Of a stretch of 64,000 nt of DNA, positions 28,773 to 36,973 are shown piece by piece (the first letter of the stretch is position 1; each line of letters begins with the position of its first letter). The notes under the pieces were generated by a model. That model was not told where the DNA came from, ran no database searches, and saw nothing but the letters and a program-made list of their open reading frames with translations. The position numbers were made by a program, and so were the translations under genes. This stretch comes from a virus: positions 40,203 to 104,202 of IMG/VR virus record IMGVR_UViG_3300025508_000008. One strand, 5' to 3'.

Positions 28773-29318
28773 TTACTTTAGTTTTTTTAATACTTCATTT
28801 AATAGTGAGTCCACTGGTTGTTTTACTTTATACTTTTCTACATACCCTCCTAATAACGGTGTAGCTATGTCGATATTTTCTCTTAAATTAGCCTTAGTAA
28901 TACCTTTCATTTTAAACAGCTCTAACACAACGTCACTATGTGTCTTCTTAGGTGTTTTTGGTGTTTCTACTTTAACTACTAGTTTTTGCTCTCTTATAGA
29001 AGGTTTACTGTTTTCCGCTACTTCTACTGTTACCTTCTTACTGGTCTTGATTAGAAATTCCCCACTCCATGGTGAGAAGAAAGTATCATTAGCTATTACT
29101 TCTAATTTCAGATTTCCTGATGTACCTTCTTTAAGAAAGCCTTTCAGTTTAGTAACTGGTACTGTACATTCCCCACTGGAGTCTACTTTACCTTCAAATA
29201 AAAGGCTAGCACCTGTATTTTCAAATACTAGTCTAGCTTGAACATCGTCTATATCTGAACCTTCTACTCCAATCTTACATTTAAAGTCTTCGGTTTTGTC
29301 GGTATAAAATGTATGCAT
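28773..29318 (-). CDS. Hypothetical protein, possible virion component
   Basis: 181 aa. The first 100 residues form an Ig-like strand pattern (LVFENTGASLLFEGKVDSSG; VTKLKGFLKEGTSGNLKLEV). A Lys/Thr linker is followed by a helical C-terminus (about 135-181). An exact TATTTATAATAAA motif precedes its ATG, marking the start of a late transcription unit that runs into the surface genes. Confidence 0.6.
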   Translation of the reverse strand: MHTFYTDKTEDFKCKIGVEGSDIDDVQARLVFENTGASLLFEGKVDSSGECTVPVTKLKGFLKEGTSGNLKLEVIANDTFFSPWSGEFLIKTSKKVTVEVAENSKPSIREQKLVVKVETPKTPKKTHSDVVLELFKMKGITKANLRENIDIATPLLGGYVEKYKVKQPVDSLLNEVLKKLK

Positions 29319-29326
29319 TTAATTCG

Positions 29327-29339
29327 TTTATTATAAATA
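29327..29339 (-). promoter_or_regulatory. TATTTATAATAAA start motif
   Basis: Exact copy ending eight bases before the ATG at 29318. Confidence 0.55.
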
Positions 29340-29388
29340 GCGAGAAGTTATTGAAACGGTGTTCCGGCAATTATTATTAAATCTAAAA

Positions 29389-29413
29389 AAAAGACCAAGA
29401 GTTACTTGGTCCT
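29389..29413 (-). terminator. Terminator after queC
   Basis: GACCAAG/CTTGGTC stem with a five-base loop, followed on the minus strand by TTTTTTTTAG. Confidence 0.88.
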
Positions 29414-29435
29414 TATAAATAGTGTATGTTATTAA

Positions 29436-30311
29436 TTAACTTGCTGTATGTTCTGCTAAAACTTTTTCTACTGCTGCTCTTGCTACTTCGTATTCTACAG
29501 GACCTGTTTCGTCTGCATATGCTACAGGATCAAGTCTTCCTAGTTTAATAAATGCCTCTATACGTTCTACTGAAGATGCTGATTTATAATCAGAATACCA
29601 TTTACCGTGTATGCTTCCGTCATCGTTCTTTACAAAGTCGCTTTGAATGAAGATTGGCTTGTATGAAGTATTGGTTCTTGAATAGACTTCATCGAAATCT
29701 AATCCTAATTTTTTACATACTACTAATCCGTCTTCTAGTATACCAAATTTATCGGTATTTAAATAAGGTGTAAAATACCCTACTCTTTCTGCATCCCAAT
29801 TACCCATTCTAAAAGCTGCATCATCGGCATCTCTAAACTCTTGACGACAGTCGGGATATACTGCATGATCTCCTGCATGTATTCCTAATGCAATATCACA
29901 AGTTTCTCCTGTTCTATTTGCAATTGATAAAGCTACGGCTTGAGCAATAGAAGCAAACATCTTGTTACGGTTAGGTACAACTGTTTCTTTCATATTATCT
30001 TGCTCATAATGTCCTTCCGGAACATCTTTACCTCCTGTCACTAGTGCCGAGTCTAATAGGTCTACTAGTCCGTCTAACTTAATTTGACGGTACGTAATTA
30101 AGTCCACATCTGGTTCAACAAGGTCTTTTATGCTACTGTTAAGGTTAACGTAACTTACTAGCGATACAGCTCTTTCTAACTCTACTCTATGTTTTTGACC
30201 GTAATCAAATGAGATAGCAGTTACGGTATCGTACTCTGTTAAAGCTCTTAATAGTAATGTTGAGGAATCCATCCCTCCTGATAAGGATACTACTACATGT
30301 TTTTTTGCCAT
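29436..30311 (-). CDS. queC: 7-cyano-7-deazaguanine synthase, lacking the usual zinc cysteines
   Basis: QueC makes preQ0 from 7-carboxy-7-deazaguanine, ATP and ammonia. The ATP-binding SGGMDS (11-16), FDYGQKHRVE (36-45), VVPNRNKMF (111-119) and GIHAGDHAVYPDCR (143-156) motifs are all intact. At the C-terminus, where family members carry four zinc-binding cysteines (TCYNG ... CGxCxxC), this protein has TSY (215-217) and WYSDYKSASS (238-247), with none of the four. The flanking ERIEAFIKLGRLDP is still conserved. So the enzyme may fold without zinc or may be altered. It is far from the other pathway genes and has its own terminator. Confidence 0.88.
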   Translation of the reverse strand: MAKKHVVVSLSGGMDSSTLLLRALTEYDTVTAISFDYGQKHRVELERAVSLVSYVNLNSSIKDLVEPDVDLITYRQIKLDGLVDLLDSALVTGGKDVPEGHYEQDNMKETVVPNRNKMFASIAQAVALSIANRTGETCDIALGIHAGDHAVYPDCRQEFRDADDAAFRMGNWDAERVGYFTPYLNTDKFGILEDGLVVCKKLGLDFDEVYSRTNTSYKPIFIQSDFVKNDDGSIHGKWYSDYKSASSVERIEAFIKLGRLDPVAYADETGPVEYEVARAAVEKVLAEHTAS

Positions 30312-30369
30312 GTTTATTTAAATTTAAAATTTGCCAGGTATTGTAAAGCGTATAGGCAAACGCTTGAAC

Positions 30370-30675
30370 TTAATCGACGTTTGCGATACTGCTCATTTTA
30401 TCTTTAATCTCTTCCCAAGCTTTAAGATAAGCACCCACTGTTTTGTAGTGTTTGTTTTTATGGTCTTGAAGGTACTTAGCTGTTCTCTTCAGTGCTGAGT
30501 TAAATGTTGAGGGGTAACATAGTGCATCAATATACTTTGTGTTATTCTCTCCTCTAATTACTCTTTTGTAAATGGTATACCCTCCTGCATCTGATTTTGT
30601 AATAAAGTAAGGTTCCATTGCTGGGTCTTCAATGATTGTATCTCTTGAAGGAATTGAATCTGGTTTACGTAACAT
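30370..30675 (-). CDS. Hypothetical 101-aa protein
   Basis: Contains EPYFITKSDAGGYTIYKRVI (about 21-40) and a helical C-terminus (ALKRTAKYLQDHKNKHYKTVGAYLKAW). Resembles small conserved proteins near replication genes of large phages; function unknown. Confidence 0.65.
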   Translation of the reverse strand: MLRKPDSIPSRDTIIEDPAMEPYFITKSDAGGYTIYKRVIRGENNTKYIDALCYPSTFNSALKRTAKYLQDHKNKHYKTVGAYLKAWEEIKDKMSSIANVD

Positions 30676-30696
30676 AACTTATTTAATTTATAAAAT

Positions 30697-31041
30697 TTAT
30701 TTCCAAAATACTTGTACTACTACTATAATAAAAGACAGAAGTAAGGTAATACCTGTCTTAAGGTTTATACCTTCCCCCAGATGTACATAAGTTAGAGAAG
30801 CCATAATAATCATACCTGTTGAAAAACCTACTAACCTTCCTGGCCATAATAAGCCGTCAAAGCCTTTTACCGCATACGTTGTTGCAACTATTAGTATATA
30901 ACTCACAGGCCATCCTATTATTGCTAACAGCCAAGGCCTATCTTTTGCCCATTCTGACAGGAATTGGGCATTTGTCTGGTACCATATGATCAGTTGACCG
31001 GCTGTGAATAGGCAGAGTGCTATTATTATATCTTTATTCAC
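30697..31041 (-). CDS. Multi-span membrane protein
   Basis: 114 aa, starting at GTG 31041. Four hydrophobic segments (about 4-21, 37-60, 67-86, 94-113) separated by short loops, so a four-helix inner-membrane protein. No known family; it lies between a 101-aa conserved protein and a 47-aa basic protein. Role unknown. Confidence 0.6.
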   Translation of the reverse strand: MNKDIIIALCLFTAGQLIIWYQTNAQFLSEWAKDRPWLLAIIGWPVSYILIVATTYAVKGFDGLLWPGRLVGFSTGMIIMASLTYVHLGEGINLKTGITLLLSFIIVVVQVFWK

Positions 31042-31185
31042 CTATTGAACGCCTCTTGCTCTGTAGTGGTTAGCTCTAGATCTCTTTTCTATCTTTGTCT
31101 TGATAGTATCTCCTTTTACTGTGTTAAATTGCTTTAACCATTCATCTAACTGTGCTACTCTTGCTCTTGCGCTATTTTTTGACAT
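31042..31185 (-). CDS. Small basic 47-aa protein
   Basis: ATG 31185 to TAG 31042, directly abutting the GTG of the membrane protein. Sequence MSKNSARARVAQLDEWLKQ then a basic tail (KTKIEKRSRANHYRARGVQ), likely nucleic-acid binding. Accepted for its exact fit and basic coding pattern. Confidence 0.6.
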   Translation of the reverse strand: MSKNSARARVAQLDEWLKQFNTVKGDTIKTKIEKRSRANHYRARGVQ

Positions 31186-31236
31186 CTTTATCTAGTTTAT
31201 TTACATTAAGATAAGGTAATTTTCCCACATAGCCAA

Positions 31237-31674
31237 CTATTTCATCTTATTTCCATCGACTGTAATCTCATGCCAGTGTACTCGACCTTCCTCAATTGCT
31301 TTTTTTATATTTTTCTGCTTTCCCATTAGGAAAGCGTTTCCACTTTTCACCTCTACAAAATGTACTGAAGCTTTTGATGGACTTCCTGAGTCTTTAAAGC
31401 AGACATAGTCTATAGGCATTCCTAGAAATACGCAATCTTCTGGCGGAACGGGGAAATCAGTCATGAAGGGTACGAAATGTTCAATAGTCTTACCCCATTG
31501 TACTGCGCCTGATCTCTTCTTAGCATCTATTCTAATCCTGCCTCTCTCTTTTTCAAATTCTTCCTTAATTTGCTGAACTTCTTTTTGATGTTCTTTGGTT
31601 CTTTTTTTTGAGGCTACGTAACTAACTGCTAGACCTATTAACAGTATTATTGCTATCCCTATGTTTATTCCCAT
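31237..31674 (-). CDS. Holliday junction resolvase-related endonuclease
   Basis: 145 aa. An N-terminal membrane segment (about 3-20) and charged coil are followed by an Endonuc_Holl-like domain (about 50-140): QWGKTIEHFVPFMTDFPVPP, FLGMPIDYVCFKD and VHFVEVKSGNAFLMGKQKNI, with the EVK and the Asp of IDY as the likely metal-binding residues. It would cut branched DNA in recombination-dependent replication or packaging. The membrane anchor is unexpected for a resolvase, but it is also seen in relatives. Confidence 0.75.
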   Translation of the reverse strand: MGINIGIAIILLIGLAVSYVASKKRTKEHQKEVQQIKEEFEKERGRIRIDAKKRSGAVQWGKTIEHFVPFMTDFPVPPEDCVFLGMPIDYVCFKDSGSPSKASVHFVEVKSGNAFLMGKQKNIKKAIEEGRVHWHEITVDGNKMK

Positions 31675-31718
31675 ACTATCTTCTGTTTTAATTAACCTTT
31701 ATTTTAGTAAGTTTCGTA

Positions 31719-32084
31719 TTAATTAAGTATTCCCTTTAGCCAAGAGTACCTTTTTCTAGTTTCAAAGTAATCTAAGTTATTCTGGTTAGCGTATGCTTCT
31801 TTTTCTGCTGCTAAATGATAATATGCTTTAGATCCAAATTTAAAAAGTTTAAAAGCCCACTCTATTACGTACAGTAGGTAGAAGGGGACTACCCCTATTT
31901 CTAAAGCTTGTTGAAAATGTATCGATTCGTGATTAACGGTTGTTATTCCTTTCTTAGCATGAGTGCCTCCCTCTTTATACTTTTCTCTAAGAATAATAAA
32001 GGGCCACAGTGAAATGCCTCCTATGCTCATAAATATTGAAATGCTTTTTAAAAATCTGTCACTGTATATAATTACTGGTTTCAT
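31719..32084 (-). CDS. Membrane-associated zincin-like protein
   Basis: 121 aa. VNHESIHFQQALEIG (about 50-64) has a HExxH-like zinc motif, and the downstream AAEKEAYAN (about 92-100) supplies a possible third ligand. A hydrophobic segment lies between (VVPFYLLYVIEWAF). Proteins of this pattern are common in Bacteroidota. A small metallopeptidase or a structural relic is possible; the substrate is unknown. Confidence 0.6.
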   Translation of the reverse strand: MKPVIIYSDRFLKSISIFMSIGGISLWPFIILREKYKEGGTHAKKGITTVNHESIHFQQALEIGVVPFYLLYVIEWAFKLFKFGSKAYYHLAAEKEAYANQNNLDYFETRKRYSWLKGILN

Positions 32085-32113
32085 ATTGGTGTTTTATTCT
32101 GATAAATATAGGT

Positions 32114-33463
32114 TTATCCTTTTTTATCAAATAATTCTTCCATTTTTTCTCTTGACAGGTTAAAGGAAGGTCCTGAAGATTCTTCATCTCTTTCTTCGAA
32201 TAGTCCTTTCTCATCAAACTCTATGTGACCGTTGTTAGTATCCATCTTTACGCTGTATGTCATACCGTCATTTCCGTACCTATTCTTCATAAAGTGTATT
32301 CTACCTGTTCCCAGTACCTTATCTTCTTTCATTCTCGACAAAGACATACATATGTCTGCTACCATCATCTTATCGTAAGACCCTGCTGCCTTATCTCCTT
32401 CGATTACACTATCTTTTGCTCCCATTCGGTTAACCTGTGAAGGAGTTAGTATTGGAATCTTTAATTCTTTTGCTAATCCTTTTGTAGCAATAAATACATC
32501 GTCAATTTCATCTTTCCTGTCACTAAACTTACCTTTTGAAGGTGCTCTTAGGTAATCAACATAATCTATAATAACTAAATCAGGCTTATGTCCCATATCT
32601 TCACATTTTTGAATATGTGATCGTATTGTAGATACTGAAGCTCCTTTTGGTGGGTACTCTTTAACGATAAGCTTACCTTTTAGGTTATTTACTATATCCT
32701 GTACCTCTTCTCTGTGCTTCTGAACGTCATCGATACTGTACCCTGTTAGGTAGCAGTCAAATCTCTTACCTACATAAGCTTCTCCTAACTCTAGGGTATA
32801 GAAATTAACATTGAATCCTAGTTTTACAGCATGTGCAGCCATTGCAACCATTGTCCAAGATTTACCTCCACCCGGATTACCGAACATAATGACTAGATCT
32901 CCGGGACCAAAGCCTCCTTGAATAGCATCATTCATTAAAGGCCAAGGAGTTGGAACAGTAGGTCTATAGTCTTCCCTATACCGGGATTCTACATCTTTAT
33001 TATACTCATGTCCAATATTCTTATCCATTCCTGCCTTCATGGCTTTCTCAATCATGTTACGTATCCCGTCATAATCCCCATCTCTTAGCAGGTCTGTAGA
33101 ATTTAAGATAGCTTGCTTCATTTCTTGGTTTTTGCAGAATGTTGCAAACTCTTCCTGTACGTACTTTAAGTCGTCCTGCGAAGCTTCGTACGAATTTCTC
33201 AACTCTTCCTTTAGTGCTATCTGTAATATGTCCTTATCTACTTTTTGGAGTTCTACTTTTATAACATCCATGGTAATAGTAGTATGGTACTTATCAAAAT
33301 ACTCTATAATCTGGTTTACAATCCACCTATGTGCATCTGAGTCAAAGTACTCTTCTTTTAGTACATCTCTTATGGTGAGTATGAAGGTCTTGTCTGTTAG
33401 TAAGGCACCCAGTACCTTTAGTTGAAATCCTTTACCGTATTGATTTAATGCTTTTAGTGTCAT
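32114..33463 (-). CDS. Replicative DNA helicase (DnaB/gp41-like)
   Basis: 449 aa. N-terminal helical domain (about 1-140), then the RecA-like motor with Walker A GNPGGGKS (about 195-202), Walker B LVIIDYVDYLRAP (about 292-304) and a sensor region with THE-like SQVNRMGA. It unwinds DNA 5' to 3' ahead of the fork as a hexamer. It is followed and preceded by recombination and replication genes, overlapping none, in the order gp32-like, uvsX, RNase H-like, helicase. Confidence 0.93.
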   Translation of the reverse strand: MTLKALNQYGKGFQLKVLGALLTDKTFILTIRDVLKEEYFDSDAHRWIVNQIIEYFDKYHTTITMDVIKVELQKVDKDILQIALKEELRNSYEASQDDLKYVQEEFATFCKNQEMKQAILNSTDLLRDGDYDGIRNMIEKAMKAGMDKNIGHEYNKDVESRYREDYRPTVPTPWPLMNDAIQGGFGPGDLVIMFGNPGGGKSWTMVAMAAHAVKLGFNVNFYTLELGEAYVGKRFDCYLTGYSIDDVQKHREEVQDIVNNLKGKLIVKEYPPKGASVSTIRSHIQKCEDMGHKPDLVIIDYVDYLRAPSKGKFSDRKDEIDDVFIATKGLAKELKIPILTPSQVNRMGAKDSVIEGDKAAGSYDKMMVADICMSLSRMKEDKVLGTGRIHFMKNRYGNDGMTYSVKMDTNNGHIEFDEKGLFEERDEESSGPSFNLSREKMEELFDKKG

Positions 33464-33470
33464 TTATAAC

Positions 33471-34502
33471 TTATTTTTTTACCCCTATTAATCCTCTAAA
33501 ATTTTCTAGCCAACTCTCTGTGCTTTTCGTAATACTTTCCACTTTATCATGCTGTAACATACTAAGGAATCCTCCTGTCTGCATCGGCGGAACTGGTTTA
33601 GATATCTCTTCTACTATGTATTGCTTTTCCCCATCATCTAACACTGTCTCATGAAGATTCATTAGCTGGTAGTTAGTCTCTACCTTATCCCAATTTTCTA
33701 CAATATTAATAAAGACTTTTTTTACTTTGTCACCTTCTAATTTTTTTGCACAAACATCGTAAATGTAATCTAACTCGATAAACGGATCTGTATTGACTGC
33801 AGGAAATTCTTTAAGAATAGTTTTTATCCCCAGTCCTCTAACTCCTGATAAGTTATCAGATTTATCACCTGTTAAGGCTTTTATTATATTATAATTCTCA
33901 GGTATTACCCCTAATTCTTCTTGTAAGTTATCCGGAGTGAATACTTTCTTTTTTACTGGCGCATATACTTGTATGTTACTATCTACTAGTTGTAGAAAAT
34001 CCTTATCTGAGGATACTATTGTGCATTTCTTACCTCCTGCTTTTATTTTTAATGCAAGGTATGCTATTATATCATCCGCCTCTAATTTCTCCATTTGAAG
34101 CTGCTGTAGAGGTAAACATTCAAGATAGTCTTGTGTTCTGTACAACTGTCCTATAAGAGCTTCTGTTTCCTGCTCTTTAGTATCGTATAGTCCCCAGTGA
34201 GTAATTCTTGCAGTTGCTCTTTGAGCTTTATAATTTGAATCTATATTCTTTCTATTTCCTGATCCACCTTTTCCATCCCAGACTACTATAACTCTTGTAG
34301 GATCAAACATCCTAGTCATGTAACCTAGACTTCTTAAGAAACCTAAAAAGCCACCTGTATGATGGCCTTCTGGGTTCATGGACTTGATTAATGCAAAGCT
34401 ACGAATTAACATGTTCATAGCATCTATTATTAATATATGGTCATTTAACTGTCTTGGCGGTCCTTCTTTTAATTTATTTAAAATACTTCCGTAGTCGTTC
34501 AC
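33471..34502 (-). CDS. 5'-3' exonuclease / RNase H-like (PIN/FEN family)
   Basis: 343 aa with metal-ligand pattern of the FEN/T4 RNase H family: LIIDAMNMLIRSF (about 23-35), VIVVWDGKGG (about 69-78), LEADDIIAYLA (about 135-145), SSDKDFLQLVD (about 160-170) and LTGDKSDNLSGVRGLGIKT with the helix-hairpin-helix (about 208-226). It removes RNA primers and 5' flaps. Start is GTG 34502, overlapping the uvsX stop (TAG-TG). The GTG and the shared base are directly visible. Confidence 0.92.
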   Translation of the reverse strand: MNDYGSILNKLKEGPPRQLNDHILIIDAMNMLIRSFALIKSMNPEGHHTGGFLGFLRSLGYMTRMFDPTRVIVVWDGKGGSGNRKNIDSNYKAQRATARITHWGLYDTKEQETEALIGQLYRTQDYLECLPLQQLQMEKLEADDIIAYLALKIKAGGKKCTIVSSDKDFLQLVDSNIQVYAPVKKKVFTPDNLQEELGVIPENYNIIKALTGDKSDNLSGVRGLGIKTILKEFPAVNTDPFIELDYIYDVCAKKLEGDKVKKVFINIVENWDKVETNYQLMNLHETVLDDGEKQYIVEEISKPVPPMQTGGFLSMLQHDKVESITKSTESWLENFRGLIGVKK

Positions 34503-35575
34503 TAATTTAGTGGTTTTATGTTAGGCCTGTCTTCTTCTAAATCGCCTTCTTCTACTAAGTCAAACTTATCTGACCCTAGTAGTTCAAACCACCTATCTTT
34601 ATGTTCAGCTTTGTAGTTATCTATTGCTTTTTTCTCATCTTCTATAAACCCATGAGCTGTCATAACAATCTTACCTCTAGATTGTACACCGCCTATGTGA
34701 TTTTTCTCTATCTGCACATTTGTCTTTTTAGCAAACTCAACCTGCTTACCTCCGTTAATAGCTTTTATCTTAGAAGTTCCCGGATTTGTAATATTACCAA
34801 ATGTAATAATTAATGTAGCATCATACCACATCGTCATTCCGTTCTTATTCTGTAATTTAGGCTGTCCCATTGGGTGTTCCGGTTTCGCCGTCCAGACCTT
34901 GTTGATTGCAATAAGAGTGTTTGTATACTTTGTACCTTCCTTTCTTGAAAGTAGTATCTTTTGATTCATATTGTTACCAAACTGAGTAGACATAGCACCG
35001 GCATTCCATTCATTGTTGTTCTTATTAGAACGAACGGATAAGTCACATGGTACTGATCCTATAGAATCCCAAAAGAAACATAAGTCATACGGTAAGTTAC
35101 CTTTTTGCTGTTCATCCATTAGGTCTGCCATGTAAACAGCAACATCTTCTATTGTGTTTAGTGTACCCCTATCAGCATAAAGGAAAAAACCTTCGTAATC
35201 TAGTATCTCACCTGTACTTTCATCAACTACTTCTTCAAAGTCAAGGCCCATTATTCTACTGTGTTCCCAAGACCATTTCATCTCAGTTACTATAAATACT
35301 GGTAGAGTTCCTCTCTTTTGGCATTCTATTGCAGCTTCAATTAATGCGGTTGTCTTACCTGTATCACTATGTCCTCTAAGTAGTGTAATATGCCCTACAG
35401 GGTAGCCTGGTAGTGAAGTGATTTCTTGCAGTGCAGGAGACATTGGTATGTATTCTTGCTCTTTAAACTTAACAGAGGTTAGAGCGTACCCTTTCTTCTT
35501 CTTAAAACTTCCGAGATTAAAATTTTTCTTGACTGCCGCAGATGCGGCGTCCTGTACGCTCTTTTTCTTTGCCAT
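34502..35575 (-). CDS. uvsX: UvsX-like recombinase (RecA family)
   Basis: 357 aa. Walker A RGHSDTGKTT (about 66-75) and Walker B LCFFWDSIGSVP (about 148-159), followed by the mobile-loop region (NMNQKILLSRKEG) and a Lys-rich C-terminal part. The N-terminal Ala-rich segment (VQDAASAAVKK) is a tail also seen in relatives. It drives strand exchange, and in T4-like phages recombination starts most replication forks. Stop TAG. Confidence 0.92.
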   Translation of the reverse strand: MAKKKSVQDAASAAVKKNFNLGSFKKKKGYALTSVKFKEQEYIPMSPALQEITSLPGYPVGHITLLRGHSDTGKTTALIEAAIECQKRGTLPVFIVTEMKWSWEHSRIMGLDFEEVVDESTGEILDYEGFFLYADRGTLNTIEDVAVYMADLMDEQQKGNLPYDLCFFWDSIGSVPCDLSVRSNKNNNEWNAGAMSTQFGNNMNQKILLSRKEGTKYTNTLIAINKVWTAKPEHPMGQPKLQNKNGMTMWYDATLIITFGNITNPGTSKIKAINGGKQVEFAKKTNVQIEKNHIGGVQSRGKIVMTAHGFIEDEKKAIDNYKAEHKDRWFELLGSDKFDLVEEGDLEEDRPNIKPLN

Positions 35576-35581
35576 TCCTAA

Positions 35582-36436
35582 TTAGTTAAATAAGTCGTCG
35601 AATTTTGCTACTGCACCTTTCTTATTCTCTGTTGCAGTCTCTAAGGTAAAGTCTGTTTTTTGCTTTCCTAATGCTTCAGGAAGGTCTTTGTCTTCTTTCA
35701 AAGATTCGGACTTAGTAGCTTTCTTAGCTTCTACCTCTTCTTTTGAAGGAAACGGTGATTCATCTTGAGATTTTTCTTCTACTGCGTTTGGATCTAAGTA
35801 GCTCTTAAGCTGTGTCTTAATGTGGTCGTAACTATATTGAGTAAAAGATTCTTCTGCTATTGGCTGTTCTTTTAACCATAACTCAACTTGCTTATTATCT
35901 TCTGATAATGGGGTTTGTTTAGGTTTAATTCGAACACTAGTTTCAGGGTAAGGGTTTCCTTTTTGCTTATCAACTACCAAGTCCCATCCGTTAATAACAT
36001 CAGTGAAATCACCTATGTCTTCATCTTCTGCTAAAGCAAGTAATGCTTTGTATATAGTTACACCAAATCCGTATAACCTAACTCCCTGATCTTCTTCACC
36101 TCTTACGATTACCGGAGCATATATTCTAAGTTTTGGATTAAGTTTTCCTGATAGTGACCAGTTGTCCTTATCATCTGTTTTACGTAATTCTTTTACGAAT
36201 TCGTCAATAGGGTCTTGTTTACCGAAGTTTGATAAAGCTATCATTGGGAACTTTCCTATATTAAAGTGAAACTTTAATTCAGTAAAAGGATAAGCTGGGT
36301 TGTTTACTGCAGGGACTATCCGAATGGTCTGTTTACCGAATTCTGGTTTCCAAAAGATTTTTGAGAAGTCAATCTTCTCTCTATCGTTGTCACTGTTAAG
36401 AGCATCTAGCTTAGCTCTGATTGCATTAATGTCCAT
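35582..36436 (-). CDS. Single-stranded DNA-binding protein (gp32-like)
   Basis: 284 aa. The core (about 20-215) holds the OB-fold pattern seen in gp32-like proteins (KIFWKPEFGKQTIRIVP, FHFNIGKFPMIALSNFGK). The tail is acidic and Ser/Lys-rich and ends KFDDLFN, the kind of terminus used to contact replication partners. A zinc ribbon is not seen. It coats single-stranded DNA and works with the next genes, uvsX and helicase. Confidence 0.85.
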   Translation of the reverse strand: MDINAIRAKLDALNSDNDREKIDFSKIFWKPEFGKQTIRIVPAVNNPAYPFTELKFHFNIGKFPMIALSNFGKQDPIDEFVKELRKTDDKDNWSLSGKLNPKLRIYAPVIVRGEEDQGVRLYGFGVTIYKALLALAEDEDIGDFTDVINGWDLVVDKQKGNPYPETSVRIKPKQTPLSEDNKQVELWLKEQPIAEESFTQYSYDHIKTQLKSYLDPNAVEEKSQDESPFPSKEEVEAKKATKSESLKEDKDLPEALGKQKTDFTLETATENKKGAVAKFDDLFN

Positions 36437-36503
36437 ATGTTAAATTTGTTTAATTTACTATTTCTGTTTAACATAATTTAGGAAAAAGATTTCAATTAGA
36501 CAA

Positions 36504-36953
36504 CTAAAGCTCAATTAGTTTGTGTAGCTTTGTACCTACCTGCTTTAATTCAACACCCTTAGTTAGAAGTACGCAGTTTCTGTAGTTATTCCAGTCTATT
36601 CTGAAGGAAGTATCTAGTACTCCTCCGTTCAATTCTTTAATCAGTAGGTTAAGTGCGTTTATTGTATATAACGTGTTTGTTTCTTTTTTTCGATGTACTA
36701 AAATAGTATTATCTAAAAAATTGTTAATATTTCCAAAATCTACGTTGTAAGTACATAGGTACTCATCTTGTTGTTTTGAATATAGTACAAATATCTTATT
36801 GTAGAGAATTTTATAACTAGTCTCTATAGTAGTTAACACTTCTTCTAACTCTTCTCCGGTAGAAAAAGTGCAAAACAACTTATTACTCATATCTTCATTT
36901 CTAAAAGCTGATCCGGTGTCGTAGTCGAATTTGCTTATTAACGTATCGTTCAT
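36504..36953 (-). CDS. Hypothetical 149-aa protein
   Basis: Start placed at ATG 36953 (MNDTLISKFDYD). An in-frame TTG at 36971 would add six residues, but the sequence CTATTTATAT just before the ATG is the AT-rich start motif used elsewhere. Alpha-beta pattern without known motif. Lies between the ssDNA-binding protein and the polymerase-like gene, so a replication role is possible. Confidence 0.65.
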   Translation of the reverse strand: MNDTLISKFDYDTGSAFRNEDMSNKLFCTFSTGEELEEVLTTIETSYKILYNKIFVLYSKQQDEYLCTYNVDFGNINNFLDNTILVHRKKETNTLYTINALNLLIKELNGGVLDTSFRIDWNNYRNCVLLTKGVELKQVGTKLHKLIEL

Positions 36954-36973
36954 ATATAAATAGTTACTCAATT

